Shown: piece after piece, positions 34,740 through 44,726 of the stretch
Layout of the letters: every line of letters starts with the position of its first letter
Position numbering within the stretch: the first letter of the stretch is position 1
NCBI GenBank assembly: GCA_026075535.2
Contig: AP026543.1
Span: forward strand, 7,874,001-7,938,000
DNA from: Tricholoma matsutake
Taxonomy: Eukaryota; Basidiomycota; Agaricomycetes; Agaricales; Tricholomataceae
DNA length: 64,000 bases
Direction: 5' to 3'
Position numbers and translations under genes: made by a program
The notes under the pieces: generated by a model
What the model saw: the letters and a program-made list of their open reading frames with translations, nothing else
Told to the model about the DNA's origin: nothing
Databases searched by the model: none

Positions 34740-35850
34740 CCTCACCATGGTTCTCTTCTCATCATCATTGGTGCTTGGTTGTCCTGTTGCTGTTGTCCCC
34801 GTCCCTGGTGTTGGTGTCATCCTCCTCATTGTGGGTTGTTCTTGTTGGCCTCTTCCTCCTCACTGTGGGTGTCTTCTGGTTGTTGTCTCCTTGCCTTCTC
34901 TTCCTGCCATTTGCCCTGGTTCCAACCCCAGTGCTGGTCTCCTTTCCTCGTTCTCCTGGCCTTGCCTGGTCATTGCCTTGGCCCACTGCCTGGGTGGTGC
35001 TTGGTCCTTGTCATTCCCTCCCCATGTGTGTGTCGTCTTGTGTTGTCCATTGTTCTGTGTCGTGGCTGTCCCTGTTGCCCTCTGCCATCATTGGTGTTCA
35101 TTTATACTGATTGTCCCCATTGTCCTCGTCTGGTCCTGGTCCCTGTCCTCGTCATCTCGTTGTCATTGTTGTTGCCCTGTCTCCCTCATCATCCCTGTCT
35201 TCTTGTCCTCATCATCCTCACCATGCCATGGGTGCTCGCCGTGCTCCCTGTCATTGTTCTTCACTGGTGTCATCCTCCTCCCAGTCCTTGTCTTTGTCGT
35301 CATCATTGTCTACTACTGCTGTTGTTCCTGTTCCTGTTCCTGTTCGTGGTCTTCATCTACAGCGTGCTGCCACATTGTTGTCCCCTTCCTATCATCCATG
35401 TCTGGGTCGTCGTGGTCTTCCTGTCATCATCATGGTGCTGTTTGGAGAAGCGGGGCAGTTAGTGGGGGCAGTAGATGGGTCATGGTTGGTGCTTACCTGG
35501 TGTCAGCGGCGCTCTTCCCCTCTCCAATTGGCTGGCATCTTTGTTTTTGCGGTCTCATTTGTGGTCTTGTGTGTTTGCCGTTCCTAGTTGCTGTCGTCCA
35601 TCATCCTTGTGGGTTCCGTTGCCACATGTGGGTCATATTGAGGTTGCCATGTCATTGTAACATAATCAAAACCTAAATCAATGAAAAAATATATTAGTAA
35701 GTACAGTTAAACTAAGATGAAAACTTACCTGGGCCTGTGTTTCATGCCGCGTTGGTTGTTTGTAGCCTCTGGTGGCATTATCTGGTTGTGTGGTGGGCAT
35801 GGGAGTCGTCGTGGTGGATGTTGAAGTAAGTGGTGTGATGGGAGCCACGT
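34740..35850 (-). repeat. Low-complexity module 2 with an intron-like block, minus strand
   Basis: On the minus strand this is GACAATGATGAGG-type repeats with few structured ORFs; the long plus-strand hydrophobic ORF (34747-35676) is a compositional artefact. On the minus strand, 35728-35673 reads GTAAGTTTTCATC...TTGATTTAG, a 56-nt intron, preceded by an exon end ...ACAGGCCCAG and followed by GTTTTGATTATGTTACAATGAC. This is the same exon-junction pattern as modules at 36.5 and 61.5-61.9 kb. No function recognised. Confidence 0.5.
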
Positions 35851-35860
35851 GTCATGGTAT

Positions 35861-36060
35861 GTCACCTATAGTATAGTTGACTGCCACCTTTTTTGGGCAA
35901 TGGCTTATGTCAGTTGTCTCAAAACCTTGGATCAGTGTTGTGTGTCTACTGGAGATATATACATCATTGCTAGATGATCTGCCAAAGACATGAGATGAAC
36001 TCATGTCATCACGACATGAGCTGGCCAATGCCTCTGGTGTGTGATGCAGCAAATTCTGCA
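35861..36060 (-). repeat. Left arm of an inverted repeat with a conserved ORF fragment
   Basis: Inverted complement of about 56695-56880 at roughly 85% identity by eye. On the minus strand it encodes PEALASSCRDDMSSSHVFGR, SSSNDVYISSRHTTL; the right arm encodes nearly the same peptide on the plus strand. Amino-acid similarity over the repeat suggests an exon, probably of the transposon family whose transposase lies at 57-60 kb. Confidence 0.6.
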
Positions 36061-36289
36061 AATGTGGTTATAGCAGCAGTGGCAGTAGGGCTGCGCACCG
36101 TGCCATACACTGACAGTTACATGGTGCCATCTGATGGTTATGGTACCCATACTGTCAGGACCTTGAGCCTTGCCTTGACAGTATGGTGTACGGTATGGAT
36201 TTATGCCATATTGACTGTCAAAAGATGGCCATCATGGCCGTGCACATGGTTATACGGCAGCACTGAGTCCCAAAAATAGAAATGCTGAC

Positions 36290-37400
36290 AAATTTGGTTA
36301 GGTTTCAATCAAGTTTCAATCACACACTGACCAAACAATCAAGCCCAATGACAACGACAACGGCGAGCTCCCCTTGTGAGTAAGACAATGATGGTGATGA
36401 TGCTGAGACCACATGGCCCACCACCAAACAAATGAATGGTAAGAATATGACCACGGGGATGGGACGAGAGTATTAGGATGAGGCATGGGCCCAAATAATG
36501 CATAGATATGAGGTAAGTGTTTTTTATGTATCCTTTCTCATTTTCTTCATTCCACTAACTTTTTATTTTTATTACCTACAGGTTTTATCTAACAATAATG
36601 CTACAACAACAACCAATACACTGCACCTCCACCCACTGGCTGAAAACTGCCTCTCGTTTGGGTGTAGGAGACCACAGAAGGGCTGCCTTGTGAAGACAAA
36701 GGATGCCAATGACTAAAGGACAACAACAACCAGAGGACAACAACAACAAAAGAAATGATGAAGAGGACAACAATGATGGGAATGACAGGAAGAACAAGGA
36801 CCAGAAAAGACAGGGAGGATGACCCAGACCCAGCACCCATCCCAACCACTGCGAGCTGCTGCTCGCAGGGTGGACTATGGTTGCTATGGATGACGATGAT
36901 GGTGACACAAGGAAAAGGAAACCAAACAACAACAAGGGGATGACCAGGGATGACCAGGGTGGCAGGGCCAGAATGAGCAGCACAACAGACCCCACAACAA
37001 CTGGGATGGGACAGAGACAGAGATAGTACCTGACAATGATGGAGACAGCAGGTGAACATGACAATGAGGAGGATGGGGAGGATGAGGACCACCACCACCA
37101 CAGCACAACCACCACTGCGGGCAACTGCTTGCAGTGTGGAAATGGGGAGCAATAGGGAGGGGGGATGGCAAACAGACAGCTACCACAACCCTGCCATCTA
37201 TGAACCCAGGGCAACAAGGGCCATGAGAACGATGAGGCTGACAACTACCAGGACCAGGACAGGGACCAGGTGACAATGGGGAGGACAGGGACAACAACAA
37301 CGATGAACGAAACAGCATGAACAATAAACAGCAGGGGGAAACAAGCAAGGCGGATAACTCCCGTTTTTCACAAGGGAGGTTTTTGTTTTGTTTTCTATCA
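36290..37400 (+). repeat. Low-complexity module 3 with an intron-like block, inside the hAT-like element
   Basis: Plus-strand GACAACAA/GATGATG-rich sequence. 36513-36581 reads GTAAGTGTTTTTT...ATTACCTACAG, a 69-nt intron, preceded by GGGCCCAAATAATGCATAG and followed by GTTTTATCTAACAATAATGC. The shared motif occurs twice: ACTGCGAGCTGCTGCTCGCA near 36847 and ACTGCGGGCAACTGCTTGCA near 37117. Resembles modules 2 and 4 (which are on the minus strand). Confidence 0.55.
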
Positions 37401-37512
37401 TTCATCATTTTGTAGTCCCTCCCTCACTGCATGCAAGGGTGGTTAGTTATGTTATCTAAATAAAAATCCCCAATATTTGTATCGTCCCCTCACATTATTC
37501 AAATAAACAAAA

Positions 37513-37877
37513 TGTTGAGAATGCAAGCACCTGCAGTCGTGGCGCTGAGAATACATTGTGAGTATCATTTTGATGCGTGCACTATATTTAGCCTTTCCCT
37601 TTGATGCATGTCTACAGTCCATTACTGAGCCTCCCCTTTATCTCTAATTCTCTTTGTTATACACAATACATATATATATATACAGTACATACTTTAGTTA
37701 CCATGTCAGTCACTTGTACAGAGACTGAGGTGAGCACAGTTTATACCACTTACTTATATGCCTATACTTACTGGACCTATTAGATGATCTTATTTGTACT
37801 AGGTACAGTATACATGAATATAGTCACTTGTACAGAGACTGAGACGATCTTATTTGTACTAGGATCACTTTTCTACA
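37513..37877 (+). repeat. Copia-F 5' LTR
   Basis: TGTTGAGAATGC...CTTTTCTACA. About a dozen differences from the 3' LTR, mostly transitions at CpG (AGTCGTGGCGC versus AGTCACAGCGC). TATATATATATACAG tract as promoter candidate. The primer site GGTTATGGGCC follows at 37878-37888. Confidence 0.95.
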
Positions 37878-38086
37878 GGTTATGGGCCACTCTCATCGTA
37901 TTTGAATGATGGAAGAAAATATCCTAGCCACTCGATGTTTTCCTATGTCATTCTCTTGATCCGTTTGTCCGATCACTAGGATCCCAGATCAATTCCTTTG
38001 TCTTTCACAAAACGCACCTGGTATTCCAACATGTCTCTCCCTTTCTTCTTTGACATTATATCATCTACTCTCGCCATCCTTCTGTT

Positions 38087-38674
38087 ATGGGACCCGACAC
38101 TACTGCTGCCCCATCCATTTCCCTCATCAAGCTATCTGTCCAGTACACCAGTGAAAAACTAGACAAGCTCAAATCTAACTACAAAGAATGGTGCAAGGAA
38201 ATTATAATTGCCCTCTCCCTTAATGGCCTTTACGAGTATGTTATGGGTGAGATCCAGGAACCCGACTCCACCAAACAACATGCCCTTGTGAATTGGAAAG
38301 CAAACTCTCATCTTGCATATGCGTTCATTGTGTCAAGCATCTCCCCCTCTGAGCGCCAGTTCCTTGATATCAAAAAGGGCCCTGATGTCAATTGGAAAGT
38401 ACTTCAGGACCATCATCAGAAAGAAGGGCCTGTCTGCCAAGTCCAGCTTCTACAGAAGGTGCTATCTGTTCAATGCACAAAGGATGTCCCCCTCCCTGAA
38501 ACTGCAGAGAAGATATGTACCCTCATTGAGCGGGCTTTTGCCATGGGTGACATAAAGGCCAACCTTCTGTGTTGCATCGCTCTCCTTCATTCACTTAGTG
38601 ACAATTTCCCTCATGCCCAATCCATTATTTCTCGCGACATTGCTGCCTCGACTGATGCAGCATATGGTTCCAAG
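38087..38674 (+). pseudogene. Copia-F gag, N-terminal part
   Basis: ATG at 38087 (MGPDTTAAPSIS). Uninterrupted for 196 codons: KLKSNYKEWCKEIIIALSL, WKANSHLAYAFIVSS, KICTLIERAFAMGDIK. It is the best-preserved gag of the family here; Copia-B and -D have stop or Cys where this copy has Arg in IERAFAMG. Cut at AAYGSK by Gypsy-H; the frame resumes at 44727. Confidence 0.92.
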
Positions 38675-39100
38675 TGTAAGGGGACTAGGGGGGTGCCCTG
38701 TGTGTTTTTCCTATTTTTTATGTTCATCCTATATTTTTCCCCACCTCATTTCCTTCTATTCTTCATTTTCTATGATTTTTCCGGATTTTATTACTAATTT
38801 TCCCTTGCTATCATGTTTGTACATGTTGACACTTTTATATTTAGAGGCGGAGTACCCCTTCCGACACATACCCCTTGGTATGATGTCATTCGGCAGCCTT
38901 GATCCGCCTATCTCTGCCTTTTTCTATTTTTAGGTTATATTTGATTTTTGTCATCTTCACATATACTGGGCATCAGCAAGGGGATCCTTAGAGTTTTCTC
39001 TTCGGATTTCCCTTTGCTAGGTGTGTCCCCAATGCCTGTATTATGTAGTATAATTTTAACTTCGGATTTCCCTTTGCTAGAGGCTTAGGTTGCCCTTATA
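38675..39100 (+). repeat. Gypsy-H 5' LTR
   Basis: TGTAAGGGGACT...TTGCCCTTATA, with imperfect inverted ends TGTAAGGG/CCCTTATA. Contains two copies of TTCGGATTTCCCTTTGCTAG (about 39001 and 39061). Confidence 0.95.
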
Positions 39101-39251
39101 GTAGAAAACTCTCCCCTAAGGCCCGAAAATCGCGAACGCACTGCCCAAGATAGGCAGGTACGGACTGGACGACGCTTCCCAAAGCTCCACAGAGTCCCTA
39201 CACACCATTCCAGATAATCTCGCCTTTATTACGCCACCATTTTCGCCAAAC

Positions 39252-40385
39252 ATGCTCCCTAGCGACATGGACGCATCAGAATGCTTCGACGCGCTTGAAA
39301 GCAATGTTTCCAGAATGCGCGCGCAAATCGACTCGCTTAAATCTACGATTGAAAACTTTGTTAGGACCCTCCAGGCTAACCCTACGACCAATAGTTCCCC
39401 CTTTACGACTCCAAGCGCACCCAACAACGACATTTTGCCAAACACATCCACTAAGGAACGCGCCCAGATCAAACTGTCCCCCCCCTCTGAATTTGTTGGT
39501 GCACATGCGCAGGGACGTGCATTCCTTAATTCCTGTGAGTTATACATCAGTCTCCAGTCGCATCAATTTGTCGATGAGGCTGCAAAAATTTATTGGGCCT
39601 TCACATACATGAAATCTGAACGCGCCTATCTCTATGTGGACCGTATCCTATGTCAAACTAAAGAACTCGGTTCTCTACCTTTCTCCACTTGGGGTGACTT
39701 TCGAGCTGAGTTCGTACGCCACTTCTGCCCCCTCAATGAATGCCACCAAGCAGTGACACAACTTGAGTCATCCACTTACCACCAGGGACGTCGATCCATG
39801 GACGACTATATCGATGAGTTCAAGGATTTGGTGGACATGGCAGGATATGGGAGTGGGTTACCAGTGGTGGTGAAGTTCCGACGGGGGCTCAACCGAGAAA
39901 TTCAGGACCAGATTGCACAGATGTTGGAAGGGCGCCCAGCGGACGATGATATCCTTGCTTGGTATGAAGCTGCTTCACTCTGTGACGAGAACCAACTCAC
40001 AAATGCGGTGTTTAATGCTGCATTCCGTGCTCCAACTACCACTCATATGCCCTACACCTTCAATCGAAGCCTCCCCCGCCCTAACCCCATTCCTGTTCGT
40101 CAAACTCCCACACCAGCCGTCAATGTCCCAGTACCAATGGATGTTGATGCAGCCCACAGCCGTGCACATAAGTTGGATCTCTGCTACCGTTGTGGGGAAC
40201 CTGGACACAGGGCTGGAGTGTGTCCCCATTGTCAGGATATTCGCATGCTCACCCCCGAGGGACGAGATGAACTCCTGCAAGATTTGTTGGCGCTTGTAGA
40301 TGTTGAGGAAGCGAAGGATCAAGTTGCAGAGGAGATTAAGTTGGAAGTTGTAGAGGAGCAGGATTTTCCTATTCGCAGCGAGTGA
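39252..40385 (+). CDS. Gypsy-H gag
   Basis: Intact 377-aa ORF. ATG at 39252 (MLPSDMDASECFDAL); an in-frame ATG six codons on is equally possible. An N-terminal coiled coil (residues about 10-40), gag domain about 90-230 (QIKLSPPSEFVGAHAQGRAF, EFVRHFCPLNE, DYIDEFKDLVDMAGYG, VVVKFRRGLN), a proline-rich linker, and CCHC knuckle CYRCGEPGHRAGVC near residue 312. Forms the capsid-like particle that packages element RNA. The stop overlaps the start of the pol frame by 4 nt (GTGA), and pol is in the -1 frame, so pol is made by frameshift or reinitiation. Confidence 0.92.
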   Translation: MLPSDMDASECFDALESNVSRMRAQIDSLKSTIENFVRTLQANPTTNSSPFTTPSAPNNDILPNTSTKERAQIKLSPPSEFVGAHAQGRAFLNSCELYISLQSHQFVDEAAKIYWAFTYMKSERAYLYVDRILCQTKELGSLPFSTWGDFRAEFVRHFCPLNECHQAVTQLESSTYHQGRRSMDDYIDEFKDLVDMAGYGSGLPVVVKFRRGLNREIQDQIAQMLEGRPADDDILAWYEAASLCDENQLTNAVFNAAFRAPTTTHMPYTFNRSLPRPNPIPVRQTPTPAVNVPVPMDVDAAHSRAHKLDLCYRCGEPGHRAGVCPHCQDIRMLTPEGRDELLQDLLALVDVEEAKDQVAEEIKLEVVEEQDFPIRSE

Positions 40386-43300
40386 ATCATACACCCTCAC
40401 TGCCTGTCCATAACCGCTTTGAAGTCTTGTCAGTTGAATCCCTGGAGAATGAATCCATTTCTGTGACTGCTCCCCTCTCTGACCCTTCGAAGTTGGCTAA
40501 AGACGTACCTGCTCTCCCCATCTCTCCTTCTACTCCACGTCCCAAAATTAAATCATGGGAGCATAAACTACCATGCAAGTATATTGTGGCATCCACTCCC
40601 TCTGCACATTCCTTGAACCTAGCCATCGAACTGCAGACGACTGACACTGGACAGATACTCGGTGTCTCTGCACTCCTGGACTCTGGTGCGACTGGTCTCT
40701 TTATCGATTCCCATCTGGTACCACAACATCGCCTAAATACTCGCTCACTCTCACGTCTGATACCTGTATATAATGTGGATGGATCCCCAAATGAAGCTGG
40801 TGCCATCCAAGAGGTTGCAGACCTGGTTCTCCATTACAAAGATCATAGTGAGCATGCCCTTTTTGCTGTCACTCAATTAGGAAAGCAAAAGGTGATTTTG
40901 GGATATCCATGGCTTTGAGACCATAACCCAGAGGTCAACTGGTGTACCGGGGAGGTTACCATGAGCCGATGTCCATCCCGCTGTCGGATGTGTTTCACAG
41001 AAGCCAGGCAAGAACGTCGTGGACAGAAGGTGGCGATACGACGTACTCAGAAGTGTCGTGCTGGACCCCTGCCTATACCTGAAGTGGAATTGGAAGGGGT
41101 TCCTGATCTAATGCCGGACTTGGATGATGATGATGAGGACCCAGAGGAAGTGGAGGAGGGTGATTGGATCTTCTACACTGCGATTTGCTCATCGCATGAG
41201 GTGTGTGCCACATCGAACATATCCCAATGCCTCGCCAAGGCCTTCCACAAAAACAACACTGCTAAATCCTCTACTAACTCCTTACTCCCTCATCTCCATG
41301 AGTTTGAAGACGTGTTCTCCAAGGAGTCATTCGACTCTCTTCCTGCGTGCAAGCCATGGGATCATGCGATCGAACTCACCCCCGGCACAACCCCTTCATC
41401 CTGCAAGGTCTATCCTCTCTCTCCGGAAGAACAACGGCAGCTTGACCAGTTCATCGAGGAGCACCTGGCCTCTGGACGTATTCGACCATCAAAGTCACCC
41501 ATGGCCTCTCCCTTTTTCTTTGTCAAGAAGAAGGATGGCTCACTTCGACCGGTTCAAGACTACAGAAGGCTCAACAACATCATGGTCAAAAATCACTACC
41601 CACTACCCCTCATCTCCAAACTCGTAAACCAGCTCCATGGAGCCCAATACTTCACCAAGCTCGATGTCCGTTGGGGCTATAATAATGTGAGGATAAAGGA
41701 GGGAGATGAGTGGAAGGCAGCCTTTCGTACCAACCATGGTCTTTTTGAACCGCTTGACATGTTCTTTGGCCTTACTAATAGCCCCACCACCTTTCAGACC
41801 ATGATGAATGACATCTTCCACAACCTCATCCTTGAAGGCGTTGTCTGCATCTATCTCGACGACATCCTCATCTTCACTCGCACAGTTGAAGAGCACCGTT
41901 GCATCACATGCCTCGTCCTAGAGCGACTTCAACAGTACAAACTCTACCTTTGTCAGGACAAATGCGAGTTCGAAAAGACCAAGATCAAGTACCTCGGCCT
42001 GATTATCTCGGAGGGTCAAGTGGAGATGGATCCTATCAAGGTAAACAGGGTCACAGCTTGGCCGATGCCCACAAACAAGAAGGAGGTGCAGTCTTTCCTG
42101 GGCTTCATCAATTTCTATTGGCGTTTTATCAAGGATTTCTCACATCATGCACGACCACTGTTCAACTTGACAGGAAAGGAGGCATGGAGGTGGGATAATG
42201 CACAACAGGAGGCATTCGAAAAGCTTAAGGAGATGGTCACTTCTGCTCCAATCCTTACCTTTGCTGACAATTCATGTCCTTTTCGTGTAGAAGCCGACAG
42301 TTCTGACTTTGCGACGGGCGCCGTGTTGTCTCAGCAGTCTCCGGAGGACCAGAAGTGGCATCCTGTTGCATTCTACTCCAAAAGCCTTAGTGCTGTAGAG
42401 CAAAACTACAAGATCCAAGACAAGGAGATGTTGGCGATAATGTGTGTGCTTGAGGAGTGGCGACACTTCCTCGAGGGTGCCCAACACAAGGTGGAAATTT
42501 GGACGGATCACAAGAATCTCAAGTATTTCATGATGGCCAAGAAATTGAACCATCATCAAGCTCGTTGGTCCCTGTATCTATCTAGATTCAACTTCTCCTT
42601 GCACCACCATCTGGGTCACAGCATGGGGAAGACTGATGCCCTATCCCGACGTGCAGACCATGGGGATGGCAGCGGTGACAACCAAAACATTGTGCTGTTG
42701 CAGCCAGACCTGTTCACCATTCGGGCACTGGAAGGCATTGCACCCCAGGGCGAGGAGCGGGACATCCTACATGACATTCGTTGCGCAAACCGTAGCGGTT
42801 TACATGAGGATGTTGTCGCCCGAGCTGTCAAAGAACTGAGGAAGGGATTGACCCTTTCCTTACGTGTGGCAGAGTGGGCTGAAAAGGAGGACTTGTTGTA
42901 TTTCAGGGATCACATCTATGTTCCCAATGACCCAGACCTTCGCCGGCGCATCATATCCCAACACCATGACTCACAGATTGCTGGCCACCCCGGACGCTGG
43001 AAGACCTTGGAGCTCACCTCACGGAACTATTGGTGGCCACAAATGTCACGGCTCATTGGTCAGTATTGTCGCACTTGTGACCTTTGCTTATGCACCAAGG
43101 TTCCTCGTCGCAAGCCTATTGGCGAGCTACACCCTCTTCCTGTTCCAGAGAGTCGTTGGGATGTTGTCAGCGTCGACTTTGTGGTGGAATTGCCAGAGTC
43201 AAACAGGTTTGATGCAGTGATGTGCACAGTTGACTCAGTGGGAAAACATGCTCACTTCATTCCCACTCACACCACTGTCAGTGCCCTAGGTGCCGCTCGA

Positions 43301-44284
43301 CTCTACCTCCACCACGTGTGGAAATTACATGGACTTCCTGGTGCCTTCCTCTCGGATCGTGGCCCTCAGTTCATGGCAGAGTTCACTCGTGAGCTGTACC
43401 GACTCCTGGGGATCAAACTCCTCACTTCAACCGCTTATCACCCACAAACTGATGGCCAGATGGAGCGAGTCAACCAGGAACTGGAGCAGTACATCCGCCT
43501 CTTTGTCAATGAACGCCAGGACAATTGGGACGATCTCCTTCCTTTGGCCAAGTTCGGATACAACAACCATGTCCATGCTTCCACTCAACAGACCCCTTTC
43601 CTCTTAGACACTGGACAACATCCACGCATGGGATTTGAACCTCGCCAAACTCCCTCACACATCGAGACAGTGAATGAGTTCACAGAACGCATGAGGGATA
43701 GCTTGGAGGAGGCAAGGGCAGCCTTAGCAAAGGCGAAGGACAACATGGCGCGATTTTACAACCAACACCACTCCCCAACCCCTCAGTACAAGGTTGGTGA
43801 TCAAGTTTATCTTGACTCCAGTGATGTCTCCACTACACATCCATCCAAGAAACTCACTCATCACTTCTTGGGACCTTTCCCCATTGTCAAGTGCGTTGGA
43901 ATGCATGCCTATCGTCTATGCCTCCCAGCCTCCATGTCCAGACTCCATCCCGTCTTCCATGTTGTCAAATTGCTTCCAGCTCCCCCAGATCCGTTCCCGG
44001 GATGCCATTCACACCCACCACCACCACCTACAGTGATCAAGGGAGAACCCCAATATGAAGTCGAGTCAATCTTGGACAGCCATTTGCGTCGAGGAAAACT
44101 CCAGTATTTGGTACATTGGAAGGGTTATGGGTATGAGGAGAACTCATGGGTCGAAGAGTCTGATGTAAATGCCCCTCGGTTAATCAAGGAATTCCACCGA
44201 CGGCACACTGCTGCACCGCGTCGCATTCAAGTCACAGACTTTGGTCGTATGCAATTTCGAATGCATCGGGGCAATGCATCTTAG
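40382..44284 (+). pseudogene. Gypsy-H pol, one nonsense codon
   Basis: Polyprotein of about 1,300 codons. Protease near 40677 (LLDSGATGLFIDS). TGA at 40916 within PWL*DHNPEVNW, fitting CGA arginine. After it the frame is open to 44284. RT: SPFFFVKKKDGSLRPVQDYR and YLDDILIFTRT (active site kept). RNase H: VEADSSDFATGA, QDKEMLAIMCVLEEW. Integrase: zinc domain HHDSQIAGHPG with CRTCDLC; D, D, E in VDFVVELP, SDRGPQF and GQMERVNQ. Chromodomain: EYVES-like YEVESILDSH, LVHWKGYGYEENSW. Only the TGA prevents a full product. Confidence 0.93.
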
Positions 44285-44293
44285 AGAGGGGGT
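44283..44293 (+). promoter_or_regulatory. Gypsy-H polypurine tract
   Basis: AGAGAGGGGGT lies just upstream of the 3' LTR start at 44296 and overlaps the last bases of pol. Confidence 0.7.
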
Positions 44294-44295
44294 GA

Positions 44296-44721
44296 TGTAA
44301 GGGGACTAGGGGGGTGCCCTGTGTGTTTTTCCTATTTTTTATGTTCATCCTATATTTTTCCCCACCTCATTTCCTTCTATTCTTCATTTTCTATGATTTT
44401 TCCGGATTTTATTACTAATTTTCCCTTGCTATCATGTTTGTACATGTTGACACTTTTATATTTAGAGGCAGAGTACCCCTTCCGACACATACCCCTTGGT
44501 ATGATGTCATTCGGTGGCCTTGATCCACCTATCTCTGCCTTTTTCTATTTTTAGGTTATATTTGATTTTTGTTGTCTTCACATATACTGGGCATCAGCAA
44601 GGGGATCCTTAGAGTTTTCTCTTTGGATTTCCCTTTGCTAGGTGTGTCCCCAATGCCTGTATTATGTAGTATAATTTTAACTTTGGATTTCCCTTTGCTA
44701 GAGGCTTAGGTTGCCCTTATA
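44296..44721 (+). repeat. Gypsy-H 3' LTR
   Basis: Pair of 38675-39100. Most differences are CpG to TpG/CpA (TTCGGA versus TTTGGA twice, GCGGAG versus GCAGAG, CCGCC versus CCACC). Confidence 0.95.
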
Positions 44722-44726
44722 CCAAG

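Larger units (their letters stand above)
38675..44721 (+). mobile_element. Gypsy-H, near-intact chromodomain Ty3/Gypsy element
   Basis: LTRs 38675-39100 and 44296-44721 (426 bp), differing at about eight sites by eye. TSD CCAAG at 38670-38674 and 44722-44726. Gag 39252-40385, pol 40382-44284. Only one nonsense codon (TGA 40916-40918) is evident, so this is the youngest large element in the window. Confidence 0.96.

Noticed and set aside
34747..35676. 309-aa hydrophobic plus-strand ORF rich in Cys, Ser and Val
   Set aside because: It is the complement of a GAT/GAC-rich low-complexity repeat. All three plus-strand frames give similar Cys/Ser/Leu runs, so it is compositional and not a membrane protein.
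36585..37244. 219-aa minus-strand ORF, hydrophobic and Ser/Pro-rich
   Set aside because: Same artefact opposite the GACAACAA-rich module 3; the intron signals are on the plus strand.
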